Shown here: one piece after another, positions 9,866 through 18,116 of the stretch
Layout: every line of letters starts with the position of its first letter
Numbering within the stretch: position 1 is the stretch's first letter
Source: Mesorhizobium sp. CA8
GTDB taxonomy: Bacteria > Pseudomonadota > Alphaproteobacteria > Rhizobiales > Rhizobiaceae
Assembly: GCF_020164955.1 (NCBI RefSeq)
Contig: NZ_JAIUHG010000015.1
Location: forward strand, 62,001 to 126,000
DNA length: 64,000 nucleotides
Reading direction: 5' to 3'
Position numbers and translations under genes: made by a program
Notes under the pieces: model-generated
What the model saw: only the letters and a program-made list of their open reading frames with translations
The model's database searches: none
What the model was told of the DNA's origin: nothing

Positions 9866-11539
9866 ATGGCCCCTTCCGTCAGCCCGACCATCGCCGCGCG
9901 CCGCGACCAAATGTTTCCGATCCTCACCGACGCAGACATCGAGCGCATGCGCCGGTTCGGCGAGCCACGTGCCTATGCCGCCGGCGATCGCATCGTGACC
10001 GCCGGCACGGTTTCGCCAGGCGTGATCCTCATCCTGTCGGGCAAGGTCGACATCACCGAGGCCGGCGGGCTTGGCCCGCGCGAGGCGATCATCACCTACG
10101 GCCCCGGCAACTTTGTCGGCGAGCTGGCGCAGTTGTCGAACCGGCCGTCGCTGGTCAATGCCGAGGCGAACGGACCGGTCGAGGCGATCGTCATCCCCTC
10201 GCAGCGGCTGCGCGACCTGATGGTGCAGGAGGCCAATCTCGGCGAGCGCGTCATGCGCGCGCTGATCCTGCGCCGTGTCGGCCTGCTCGAAAGCGGCGTC
10301 AGCGGGCCGGTCGTGATCGGCCCGCCGGGCAATGGCGACGTGCTGCGGCTGCAGGGTTTCCTGCGGCGCAGCGGACTTCCCCATCGTGCTCTCGATTCCG
10401 ACACCGACCCTTGCGCGAAAACGCTGATCGAGCGCTTTCACGTCGACCCGCACCACTTGCCGATCGTGCTCTGTCCGAACGGCAAGCTGATGCACAATCC
10501 GGGCGAGACCGAGCTTGCCCGCTGTGTCGGCCTGCTGCGGCCGATCGACGCCGATAAGGTCTATGACGTGGCGATCGTCGGCGCCGGGCCGGCGGGGCTG
10601 GCGGCCGCGGTCTATGCCGCCTCGGAAGGGCTGTCGACCATCGTGCTCGATTGCCGCGCCTTCGGCGGGCAGGCGGGCGCCTCGGCGCGGATCGAAAACT
10701 ATCTCGGCTTCCCGACTGGTATCACCGGCATGGCGCTGATGGCGCGCGCCTACAACCAGGCGCAGAAATTCGGCGTCGAGATGGTCATCCCCGACGAGGC
10801 GAAGCTGCTCGACGACGCCGGCGACGGCGCCCGCTACCAGCTTGCCATCGGCGACGGCCAGAGCGTGCGCTCACGCGCGGTGGTGATCGCCAGCGGCGCG
10901 CGCTACCGCCGCCTTGACATCGCGAACCTCGCGCAATTCGAGGGAACCTCAGTGCATTACTGGGCTTCGCCGATCGAGGCGCGGCTTTGCCAAGAGCAGG
11001 AGGTGGCGCTGGTCGGCGCAGGCAATTCGGCGGGACAGGCGGCCGTCTATCTGGCGAGCCAGGTGCGCAAGGTGACGCTGCTGGCGCGCCGCGACAGCCT
11101 CGACGCCACCATGTCGCGCTATCTGGTCGAGCGCATCGCGGCGCAGCCCAACATCGAGGTGCTGACGGAGACCGAGATCGCGGCGCTGGAGGGCCAAGAC
11201 GGCAATCTGGAAGCGCTGCGCTGGCGCAACCGGACGACCGGCGAAGAGACGACGCGCGCCATCCGCCACCTCTTCCTGTTCATCGGTGCCGACCCGAACA
11301 CCGACTGGCTGGCGAATTGCAACGTGGCGCTGGACGCCAAGGGTTTCGTGCGCACCGGGCCGGACGTGGCGCCGGGCCGCGGCCTGATGGAGACCAGCCG
11401 CAGCGGCGTGTTCGCCATCGGCGACGTGCGCTGCGGCTCGACCAAGCGTGTCGCGGCCGCCGTCGGCGAGGGCGCGCAGGTGGTGGCGGCGCTCCATGGC
11501 TATCTGGCGCAAAATGCCGAACCGGCGAGGAGACCGTGA
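9866..11539 (+). CDS. Cyclic-nucleotide-binding domain plus thioredoxin-reductase-like flavoprotein lacking the CxxC
   Basis: 557 residues in three parts: an N-terminal CRP/FNR-type cNMP-binding barrel (about 15-140), a middle thioredoxin-like segment with no CxxC (about 150-230), and a C-terminal two-dinucleotide-domain flavoprotein of thioredoxin-reductase type (FAD motif AIVGAGPAGLAAAVYAA about 235; NAD(P)H motif VALVGAGNSAGQAA about 380; C-terminal GVFAIGDVRCGSTKRVAAAVGEG). Where true thioredoxin reductases carry the redox-active CATC, this protein reads HYWASP, so it cannot act as a classical thioredoxin-disulfide reductase; an FAD-dependent NAD(P)H oxidoreductase is more likely. Its stop overlaps the UBP zinc-finger gene start. 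The electron acceptor and the domain's ligand are not known. Confidence 0.85.
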   Translation: MAPSVSPTIAARRDQMFPILTDADIERMRRFGEPRAYAAGDRIVTAGTVSPGVILILSGKVDITEAGGLGPREAIITYGPGNFVGELAQLSNRPSLVNAEANGPVEAIVIPSQRLRDLMVQEANLGERVMRALILRRVGLLESGVSGPVVIGPPGNGDVLRLQGFLRRSGLPHRALDSDTDPCAKTLIERFHVDPHHLPIVLCPNGKLMHNPGETELARCVGLLRPIDADKVYDVAIVGAGPAGLAAAVYAASEGLSTIVLDCRAFGGQAGASARIENYLGFPTGITGMALMARAYNQAQKFGVEMVIPDEAKLLDDAGDGARYQLAIGDGQSVRSRAVVIASGARYRRLDIANLAQFEGTSVHYWASPIEARLCQEQEVALVGAGNSAGQAAVYLASQVRKVTLLARRDSLDATMSRYLVERIAAQPNIEVLTETEIAALEGQDGNLEALRWRNRTTGEETTRAIRHLFLFIGADPNTDWLANCNVALDAKGFVRTGPDVAPGRGLMETSRSGVFAIGDVRCGSTKRVAAAVGEGAQVVAALHGYLAQNAEPARRP

Positions 11540-11844
11540 TGGACGAATGCAGGCACACCAAGGACATCAAAAAGGTCACGCCGAGCGCGCTGGGCTGCGA
11601 GGAATGCCTGAAGAGCGGCTCCTGGTGCGTGCATCTCAGGCTCTGCCGCACCTGCGGCCATGTCGGCTGCTGCGACGACTCGCCCAACCGCCACGCGACA
11701 AAGCATTTTCATGCCACGCGGCATCCGATCATCGAGGGCTACGACCCGCCGGAAGGCTGGGGCTGGTGCTTCGTCGACGAGGTGTTCATCGACCTCGAAG
11801 GCGATACGACGACGCAGAACGGGCCGATCCCGAAGTTTGTTTGA
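11539..11844 (+). CDS. UBP-type zinc-finger domain protein
   Basis: 101 residues, essentially a single zf-UBP (PF02148-type) module: early Cys/His (ECRHT), CEECLKSGSWCVHLRLC, RTCGHVGCCDDSP, and paired His in HATKHFHATRHPI. In eukaryotes this fold binds free ubiquitin C-termini; its bacterial role is unknown. The ATG is shared with the stop of the preceding flavoprotein gene (GTGATG), so the two are translationally coupled and probably work together. Confidence 0.85.
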   Translation: MDECRHTKDIKKVTPSALGCEECLKSGSWCVHLRLCRTCGHVGCCDDSPNRHATKHFHATRHPIIEGYDPPEGWGWCFVDEVFIDLEGDTTTQNGPIPKFV

Positions 11845-11878
11845 CGGCGCCGGGCAAGCCGGCGGCCAAGCGTCCGGT

Positions 11879-12061
11879 TTAACGCACCGAGCTCGTCACG
11901 GTCGGATCGACGGCGTCGGGAACGGATTTTCGCTCATTGCCGGCGACGAGACCGATGAGGAGGAGGCTGAGCACAACCGGCACAAACAGGATAGCGACGC
12001 GCGCCTGCACGTAAAAGATAGCACGCCATTCATTTCGCTTTTCGGGGCTGTCGTTCATCAT
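11879..12061 (-). CDS. Small single-pass membrane protein, unknown function
   Basis: 60 residues from the ATG at 12061: a charged N-terminus (MMNDSPEKRNEW), one strongly hydrophobic segment (VAILFVPVVLSLLLIGLV, about 24-41) and a short polar tail. Convergent to the zinc-finger gene. It is not recognised as a named family; the hydrophobic segment and absence of an alternative gene support it as real. A second ATG immediately downstream could also be used. Confidence 0.55.
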   Translation of the reverse strand: MMNDSPEKRNEWRAIFYVQARVAILFVPVVLSLLLIGLVAGNERKSVPDAVDPTVTSSVR

Positions 12062-12164
12062 GCTCGCTCTGTCTTTGCCTCCCGGGGGAGGGACATAGAG
12101 AGGAAGCGTTAAACATCTCCTTCCGATTCGGTTAACACGGCGATCTGCGTTAATCGCAAAAGGG

Positions 12165-12326
12165 CAGCGCTCCCCCTCTCCGTCCGCTGCGCGGCCACCT
12201 CTCCCCCACTTTGTGGGGGCAAGGAAACGCCAATCGCCTAGGCAGCGCCCTTCGCAAGGGTTCCTCGCCCCCGCCAAAGGCGGGGGAGAGGTGGCTCGGC
12301 GAAGCCGAGACGGAGAGGGGAGCGCC
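12165..12326. repeat. Family C paired palindromic repeat
   Basis: Inverted arms 12165-12221 and 12264-12326, both carrying CTCCCC/GGGGAG hairpins and CCTCTCCGTC or GACGGAGAGG edges. Together they fill most of the 320-base gap 12062-12383; the rest (12062-12164) contains two TTAA words 14 bases apart and nothing else recognisable. Confidence 0.8.
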
Positions 12327-12383
12327 CTATGCGATTGGATGCCGGATGCGCTTCCGATCGGCCCGAAAGTCCGCCTCCGCCGA

Positions 12384-13190
12384 TCAAACGGCAGGCAGCG
12401 CGAAAAGCCTCCCACCCGCCGGCACGATGTCGTCGATGCCGGCAAGGCGCAGGCAATGCCAGGCCATGGCGTGGTTGGAGGAGGTGACCGGAATGCCGAT
12501 GCGCCGCTCCAGCTCGGCGACCGCTTCCGCTACGCGCAGGCTGGTGCAGGAGATGAAGATCGCGTCCACCCCCGGCACGGCGGCCATGCGCTCTGCCGCC
12601 GACTCAATCGAGGCGAGCGAGATGCGGGCAGCCTCGCGGTCGTCGCGCCGGTCGAAAGTGGCGACGGCTGATATGTCGAGGCCGCGGCCGGTGAAATAGC
12701 GGAGCAGGCCCTGGTTGATCTCGGGTGCATAAGGGGTCAGCAGGCCGATGCCCCTGGCGCCGAGCGCCTTGAAGGCGGCCAAAGCGCCGGTGACCGGCGT
12801 GGTGCAGGCGACGCCCGGCCGCGCCTTGCGGATCTCGGCGAAGACGGCTTCCTCGCCGAGCGTCATGGTGGCCGAGGTGCAGCCGAAGCCTACGACGTCG
12901 AGCGGGATGCTGGGCAGGATCAGATCGACGGTCGGCGTGATGCGCGGGCCGATGGCGCGCAAAGTATCGGGCGTAATGTCGTTGTCGTTGAACAGGCGCG
13001 CCTCGTAGAAGGCGACGCCCGGAATGCGGATCAGCGCGCGGAACTCGTGCTCCAGCGTCTGGTCGGTGGCAAGGATCGCCAAGCCGATCGCCGCGCGCGA
13101 GGCGAGGCCGCCGTCGATCTCCGACGGAAGGACGCCCAAATCGATCGGCCCTGGCGATTGCGGGCGGGTAGCGGCCGCGCTGACAGACAT
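12384..13190 (-). CDS. Asp/Glu racemase-superfamily protein (maleate isomerase / arylmalonate decarboxylase-like)
   Basis: 268 residues. The superfamily's two catalytic cysteines are visible in symmetry-related positions: Cys104 in GFGCTSATM and Cys215 in IFISCTSLR. Arylmalonate decarboxylases have only one of them, while maleate cis-trans isomerases and racemases have two, so an isomerase or racemase activity is more likely. N-terminal residues PIDLGVLPSE fit the maleate isomerase group. It ends 41 bases upstream (in map order) of dadA, read in the same direction, so dadA is transcribed first and the two may be one operon for D-amino acid or dicarboxylate metabolism. Substrate not determined. 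Confidence 0.8.
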   Translation of the reverse strand: MSVSAAATRPQSPGPIDLGVLPSEIDGGLASRAAIGLAILATDQTLEHEFRALIRIPGVAFYEARLFNDNDITPDTLRAIGPRITPTVDLILPSIPLDVVGFGCTSATMTLGEEAVFAEIRKARPGVACTTPVTGALAAFKALGARGIGLLTPYAPEINQGLLRYFTGRGLDISAVATFDRRDDREAARISLASIESAAERMAAVPGVDAIFISCTSLRVAEAVAELERRIGIPVTSSNHAMAWHCLRLAGIDDIVPAGGRLFALPAV

Positions 13191-13231
13191 GGCATTCCCT
13201 TTCCTGCTCGATCCCCTCCGGGATCATGCTC

Positions 13232-14473
13232 TCAGTTCAAAATTCCGTCCATCGAGATCGCCGGCTTGCGGCCGGCGATCAGGTCGGCGGTAATGCGGGC
13301 CGAGCCATGCGACATGGTCCAGCCGATATGGCCGTGCCCGGTGTTGAGATAGAGATTGCTGAGGCGGCGCCGGCCAAATTCAGGCAGATTGTTGGGCGTC
13401 ATCGGCCGCAGGCCCGCCCACATCTCGGCGCGGTCGTAGTCGGCGCCTTCGGGATAGAGCTCCTCGGTCACCCCTTTCATGAAGGCGAAATCGGCCGGTT
13501 TGTGGCTGGTATCGTAACCGGCGAACTCGGCCGTAGCGGTGACGCGCAGCCGGTCGCCGAAGCGCGACACGGCGACCAGATTGTGCTCGTCGATCGCGGC
13601 GATGGTCGGCGGCCGCGGCTGGTTGCCGATCGGAATGGTCAGCGAATAGCCCTTGATCGGATAGATCGGCAAGCTGATGCCGACGGTGCTCGCGACCAGC
13701 GGGCTGTAGGAGCCGAGCGCCAGCACATAGGCGTCGCCCTTGACGCTTCCCTTGTCGGTCAGCACCCGGGCGACATCGTCGCCGGACGTCTCGATGCCGG
13801 TGATGGTCGTGCCGGTGCGGATCTCGCCGCCGCGCGCGGCCACTTTTGCCGCCAGCGCGCGGGTGAATTTCGCCGGATCGCCGGTCTCGTCGGTCGGACA
13901 ATGGATGCCGCCGGCGATTTTTTCCTTGGCGGAAGCCAGCGCCGGATCGAGGGCGACGATGGCGTCGCGGTCGAGCACCTTGATCAGCTGGCCGTCGGAT
14001 TCCAGCAGCTTCATATGCTCGACGCCTTTGTCGAGCGCCTGCTGGCTGCGATAGAAATAGAGGATGCCGCGATCGTTGCGGTCATAGTCTATCGCCTCGT
14101 CGGCGACGACCTCGTGCAGCACGGATTGCGAATAGACGGCGAGCCGATGCTTAAGCAGCGTGTTGCGCCTGGCCTTTTCGGCCGTGCATTCCATCAGGAA
14201 CAGCCATGACCAGCTGTAGAGCCGCGGATCGGCCGAAAGCTTGAAGCGCAGCGCCTGGTCTTTCAGCACCAGTGATTTCAACAGGATCATCGGCGCCCTG
14301 GGCGAGGACCAGACGAAGGAATGCCCCGGCGCGATCATGCCGGCATTGCCCCAGCTGGTTTCGGCGGCGACTTCGGCGCGCCGCTCGAGGATGACGACCT
14401 CGTGCCCGTCCTTCTGCAGCTGATAGGCCGTGGTGACACCGACCACGCCGCCACCCAACACGATCACGCGCAT
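13232..14473 (-). CDS. dadA: D-amino acid dehydrogenase (small subunit type)
   Basis: FAD-dependent membrane-associated oxidase that converts D-amino acids (classically D-Ala) to 2-oxo acids, passing electrons to the respiratory chain. 413 residues from the ATG at 14473, chosen because MRVIVLGGGVVGVTTAYQL puts the FAD dinucleotide motif at the N-terminus as in the family. Other family blocks are present: TSWGNAGMI, GDAYVLALGSYSP, PIYPIKGYSLTI and the C-terminal LNTGHGHIGWTMSHGS. Paired with the downstream racemase-superfamily gene. No alanine racemase dadX is nearby. Confidence 0.92.
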   Translation of the reverse strand: MRVIVLGGGVVGVTTAYQLQKDGHEVVILERRAEVAAETSWGNAGMIAPGHSFVWSSPRAPMILLKSLVLKDQALRFKLSADPRLYSWSWLFLMECTAEKARRNTLLKHRLAVYSQSVLHEVVADEAIDYDRNDRGILYFYRSQQALDKGVEHMKLLESDGQLIKVLDRDAIVALDPALASAKEKIAGGIHCPTDETGDPAKFTRALAAKVAARGGEIRTGTTITGIETSGDDVARVLTDKGSVKGDAYVLALGSYSPLVASTVGISLPIYPIKGYSLTIPIGNQPRPPTIAAIDEHNLVAVSRFGDRLRVTATAEFAGYDTSHKPADFAFMKGVTEELYPEGADYDRAEMWAGLRPMTPNNLPEFGRRRLSNLYLNTGHGHIGWTMSHGSARITADLIAGRKPAISMDGILN

Positions 14474-14596
14474 GGCGCCTCCGGAGATCGCAAGTTGGGG
14501 CAGTTTAGAGGGTGGATGGCGGCGCGCAATGGCACACATACCGAGAGGTCAGCGGGACAGCGCCCCTCGTAGTCAGGGCGATGCAAATGGCGCTTC

Positions 14597-14659
14597 GTCA
14601 TTCTAGGGCGGAGCAAGGAGCGAAGCGACGCGCGCAGACCCTAGAATCCATGCCATGAC
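14597..14659. repeat. Family A arm, left end of the GIY-YIG cassette
   Basis: 63 bases, itself an imperfect palindrome bounded by ATTCTAGGG and CCCTAGAAT with a GC-rich interior, followed by CCATGCCATGAC. It is the inverted copy of 15038-15100 with 2 mismatches in 63. Confidence 0.92.
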
Positions 14660-14721
14660 ATTGGCCATAGAATGCAACGGTCCGGAATAGCGGCTGGCAA
14701 TGGCGCCAGATAGGTCGCGAC

Positions 14722-15009
14722 ATGACAGGTTACGTCTACATGACCGCAAGCCAGAAGGGCGGCACGATCTATATCGGTGTCACCAATGACCTTGCGCGTC
14801 GCATGCCTGAGCACAACAATGGCCAAGGTTCCAGCTTCACCAGCCGTTACGGTGTGCAGCGTCTCGTCTGGTACGAGGAATATTTCGACATCGCTGATGC
14901 CATCCAGCGTGAGACGTCACTGAAACGCTGGCCTCGCCGATGGAAGGTCGAGCTGATAGAGAATGCCAACCCGGAATGGTTCGAGCTGTTTCGCGGGATC
15001 GGCTGGTGA
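14722..15009 (+). CDS. GIY-YIG nuclease domain protein
   Basis: 95 residues, the size of stand-alone GIY-YIG proteins (UPF0213/YhbQ-like, UvrC-N-terminal fold). The motif is seen as YVYM (4-7) and IYIGVT (16-21), with the conserved Arg at 26/27 (LARRM), and Glu and hydrophobic positions in YEEYFDIADAIQRETSLKRW; the C-terminal WFELFRGIGW is typical of the rhizobial group. The protein is expected to be a metal-dependent DNA nuclease. Uniquely in this window the gene lies between two inverted family A arms (14597-14659 and 15038-15100), so gene and arms form a 504-bp unit. Confidence 0.88.
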   Translation: MTGYVYMTASQKGGTIYIGVTNDLARRMPEHNNGQGSSFTSRYGVQRLVWYEEYFDIADAIQRETSLKRWPRRWKVELIENANPEWFELFRGIGW

Positions 15010-15037
15010 GCGTTCTGAACCGTGGTAGCTCTCAACC

Positions 15038-15100
15038 GTCACGGCATGGATTCTAGGGTCTTCGCGCGTCGCTTCGCTCCTTGCTCCGCCCTAGAATGAC
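15038..15100. repeat. Family A arm, right end of the GIY-YIG cassette
   Basis: 63-base inverted copy of the left arm at 14597-14659 (61 of 63 identical after reverse-complementing). It starts 28 bases after the GIY-YIG stop codon. Confidence 0.92.
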
Positions 15101-15123
15101 GAAGGACAGGTTGGCGAGACAAC

Positions 15124-15283
15124 ACCCCCTCTGCCCTGCCGGGCATCTCCCCTGCAAGGGGGGAGATTAGCAGCTCCGCCGGCGGCGCCTTTCCTGCAAC
15201 GTCGATGATTCGCGAAAGCGGTCGCGACATCCAATCTCCCCCCTTGCGGGGGAGATGGCCAGCAGGCCAGAGGGGGGTGTGAC
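15124..15283. repeat. Family C paired palindromic repeat
   Basis: Inverted arms 15124-15171 and 15235-15283 (CCCCCTCTGCCCTGCCGGGC and its partner ending CCAGAGGGGGG) around a core of about 63 bases. With the family A arm it fills the 304-base gap 15010-15313. Confidence 0.85.
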
Positions 15284-15313
15284 GGAACTCGACGACTGCC
15301 CCCAAGACCTCAC

Positions 15314-16480
15314 CTACCCCAGTGCCTGCTCCAGATCCGCGATCAGATCATCGCCGTCCTCGATCCCACACGACAGCCGCACCAGGGAATCCGATATCCC
15401 GATCGCACCGCGCTTTTCCGCTGGGATCGAGCCATGCGTCATCAGCGCCGGGTGCTCGATCAGGCTTTCGACGCCGCCCAGGCTTTCGGCCAAAGTGAAG
15501 AGCTGCGTACGTTCGAGGAAGCGTTTTGTTCCCGTCAGGTCGCGGTCGAGGTCGACCGAGATCATGCCGCCGAAGGCGTGCATTTGCTGGACGGCGATGG
15601 AATGCTGCGGGTGGCTGGCGAGGCCGGGATAGATGACCCGGCGGACATCTCTTCGCGTTTCCAGCCATTGCGCTATTTTCAGGCCGTTGGCCGAATGACG
15701 CTCCATCCTGAGCGCCAGGGTTTTTATACCGCGCAGCGCCAGAAAACTGTCGAACGGGCCGGAAATGGCGCCGATGGCGTTCTGCAGAAATTTCAGCTGG
15801 GCGGCGAGGTCCTTGTTGTCGCCGACGACCGCCACGCCGCCGACCATGTCGGAATGGCCGTTGAGATATTTCGTCGTCGAATGCACGACGATGTCGATGC
15901 CGAGCTCCAGCGGGCGCTGGATATAGGGGCTGCAGAAGGTGTTGTCGGCGACGGTGAGCAGCCCCTTGCGTTTGGCCAGGGCGGCGACCGCTTCGAGATC
16001 GACGATGCGCAGCAGCGGGTTGGTCGGCGTCTCGACCCAGAGCAGTTTTGTTTCCGGGCGGATCGCAGCCTCGACCGCGGCGAGGTCGGTGAAGTCGGCA
16101 AAACTCACCTGGAGGCCTGCCGAGCGCTTGCGCACCCGCTCCATCAGGCGGAACGAGCCGCCATAGATGTCGTCGGTGGCGACGATATGGGCGCCGGCAT
16201 CGAGGAGCTCGAGCACCGTGCCGATCGCCGCCAGGCCGGAGGCGAAGGCGAAAGCAGCCGAGCCGCTCTCGAGGTCTGCCACCGCGCGCTCGAAGGCAAA
16301 GCGCGTCGGGTTCTGGCTGCGGGCGTACTCAAAACCCTTGTGCACGCCGGGCGACTGCTGGCGGTAGGTGGAGGTGGCATAGATCGGCACCATCACGGCG
16401 CCGGTCAGCGGATCGTGGCTCTGGCCGCCATGGATGGCGCGGGTGGAAAAGGCCAGGCGGTTCTTGCCGTTCGAAGTCAT
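15314..16480 (-). CDS. Cystathionine gamma-lyase/gamma-synthase family PLP enzyme
   Basis: 388 residues, Cys/Met-metabolism PLP fold type I. Family blocks: YARSQNPTRFAFERAVADLE, FASGLAAI, ETPTNPLL, and the PLP-lysine motif HSTTKYLNGHSD. The C-terminal PGLASHPQH and FGGMISVDL also fit. Gamma-lyase, gamma-synthase and beta-lyase are hard to separate by sequence; the ATGA overlap with the upstream cystathionine beta-synthase gene argues for the gamma-lyase role in reverse transsulfuration (homocysteine to cystathionine to cysteine). Confidence 0.9.
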   Translation of the reverse strand: MTSNGKNRLAFSTRAIHGGQSHDPLTGAVMVPIYATSTYRQQSPGVHKGFEYARSQNPTRFAFERAVADLESGSAAFAFASGLAAIGTVLELLDAGAHIVATDDIYGGSFRLMERVRKRSAGLQVSFADFTDLAAVEAAIRPETKLLWVETPTNPLLRIVDLEAVAALAKRKGLLTVADNTFCSPYIQRPLELGIDIVVHSTTKYLNGHSDMVGGVAVVGDNKDLAAQLKFLQNAIGAISGPFDSFLALRGIKTLALRMERHSANGLKIAQWLETRRDVRRVIYPGLASHPQHSIAVQQMHAFGGMISVDLDRDLTGTKRFLERTQLFTLAESLGGVESLIEHPALMTHGSIPAEKRGAIGISDSLVRLSCGIEDGDDLIADLEQALG

Positions 16481-17913
16481 CTTGCGCGGCGCCTCAGATG
16501 GTTGATCAGGTCGATACGAGTTATCAGGCCGATGAACTCTTCGCCATCGAAGACGATGGCGACCTCGTTGCGGTCGAAGACAGGCAGCAGCGCGTCCAGC
16601 GTCTGATTGGCCTGCAGCGTGTGCAGGTTCGACGTCATGGCCGTGCGCACCGGCGCGTTGAAACGGTCCCAGCGGCCGTCATAGGGTCCGTCGACCTTGG
16701 CTAAAATATCGCTCTCGTCGACTATGCCGACCAGCCTGCCTTCGTCCAGCACCGGCAGCTGCGAGACGTCGGAACGGCGCATGCGGCCATAGGCGTTGAG
16801 CAGGCTTTCCTCCGGGCCGACGGTCACGATGTCGCCGGTGCGCGGCGAGCGCATGACCAGGTCGCGCAGATCGCCATGCTGTTCCTGGTCGGCAAGGCCC
16901 TGCTCGGCCAGCCAGATATCGTCGAAGACTTTCGAAAGATATTTGTTGCCGCTGTCGCAGACGAAAGTGACGACGCGCTTGGGCACCGTCTGCTCGCGGC
17001 AATAGCGAAGTGCCGCCGACAGCAGCGTGCCCGAGGACGAGCCGGCCAGGATGCCTTCCCTGGACAACAGATCGCGCACCGCAAGCATGCTTTGCTTGTC
17101 AGGAATGGAGTAGGCCTTTTTCACCAGAGAGAGATCGGCATTGGGCGGCACGAAATCCTCGCCGATGCCTTCGACGGTCCAGCTGCCGGCCTCTTCCATC
17201 TTGCCGGTCTTGATCAGCGGCGCCAGCACCGAGCCGACCGGATCGGCCAGCACCATCTCGGTCTTCGGCGAGTGTTTCGTAAAAAAGCGGCCGAGGCCGG
17301 TGAGCGTGCCGCCGGAGCCGACGCCGACCACTACAGCGTCGACATCGCCTTCGAGCTGCGAAAAGATCTCCGGGCCGGTCGTCGTCTCATGCGCCAACGG
17401 GTTGGCCGGGTTGGCGAACTGGTTGGCATAGAAGGCGCCGGGCAGCTCGGCGGCGATCTTCTCGGCCATGTCCTGGTAATATTCGGGATGGCCCTTGCCG
17501 ACATCGGAGCGGGTCATGCGCACCTCGGCGCCCAGCGCGCGCAGATGCTGGATCTTCTCGCGCGACATCTTGTCGGGCACAACGAGGATGATGCGGTAGC
17601 CTTTCGGGATGCCGACCTGGGCGAGGCCGAGGCCGGTGTTGCCGGCCGTGGCCTCGACGATGGTGCCGCCGCGCCTCAACTTGCCCGCCTTCTCGGCGGC
17701 GGCAATCATCGACAGCGCGATGCGGTCTTTGATCGAGCCGCCCGGATTCTGGCTTTCGAGCTTGATGAACAGGCGGCACTTGCCGGTGTCGAATTTGGTC
17801 AGCTCGACGATCGGCGTCTGGCCGATCAGGTCGAGCACCGAAGCGTAAGGCGGACGAAGTCTCGACAGGCTGATGTGCGCGCCCTTCGGCGCCGCTTTTG
17901 TCTGCTCGCTCAT
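16477..17913 (-). CDS. Cystathionine beta-synthase
   Basis: 478 residues from the ATG at 17913 (MSEQTKAAPK). N-terminal PLP fold type II domain with Lys62 in GGSIKDRIA and the phosphate loop EATAGNTGLGLA; C-terminal tandem CBS (Bateman) domains from about residue 350, which in the eukaryotic enzyme bind S-adenosylmethionine and here probably an adenylate-type ligand. It condenses serine (or O-acetylserine) with homocysteine. It lies first in a two-gene operon with the gamma-lyase, overlapping it by 4 bases. No heme-binding N-terminal extension is present. Cysteine synthase activity is a possible alternative, but the Bateman pair favours CBS. Confidence 0.92.
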   Translation of the reverse strand: MSEQTKAAPKGAHISLSRLRPPYASVLDLIGQTPIVELTKFDTGKCRLFIKLESQNPGGSIKDRIALSMIAAAEKAGKLRRGGTIVEATAGNTGLGLAQVGIPKGYRIILVVPDKMSREKIQHLRALGAEVRMTRSDVGKGHPEYYQDMAEKIAAELPGAFYANQFANPANPLAHETTTGPEIFSQLEGDVDAVVVGVGSGGTLTGLGRFFTKHSPKTEMVLADPVGSVLAPLIKTGKMEEAGSWTVEGIGEDFVPPNADLSLVKKAYSIPDKQSMLAVRDLLSREGILAGSSSGTLLSAALRYCREQTVPKRVVTFVCDSGNKYLSKVFDDIWLAEQGLADQEQHGDLRDLVMRSPRTGDIVTVGPEESLLNAYGRMRRSDVSQLPVLDEGRLVGIVDESDILAKVDGPYDGRWDRFNAPVRTAMTSNLHTLQANQTLDALLPVFDRNEVAIVFDGEEFIGLITRIDLINHLRRRAR

Positions 17914-18116
17914 CTTGAGTGCTCCATCGAAGCAGTTCGAGGCGGATGTCGGCAATCTCGCGCGGGAAGCCGCGGGAATCCATTCCGGTTTCGCGGATCG
18001 CGCGCCCTGTCTTTTCCAGCCCTTTTCATCAGGAAAGAAGATAGATCGTGCCAATCCGGCGGCGAGTGGAGGAATGGAATTTCACGGACGCGTCGTCTGT
18101 CCCCTCAAGCGGGAAA

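Noticed and set aside
12132-12153. Two TTAA words upstream of the small membrane gene as a CtrA site
   Set aside because: The spacing is 14 bases, not the 7 of the CtrA consensus, and neither half lies at a promoter-like distance.
12238-12456. Minus-strand frames extending the small membrane protein or starting in the repeat
   Set aside because: They read through the family C repeat and antisense to the racemase gene; only the short frame from 12061 has protein-like character.
14641-14826. 61-codon minus-strand frame beside the GIY-YIG gene
   Set aside because: It overlaps the GIY-YIG coding start and the repeat arm and has no recognisable feature.
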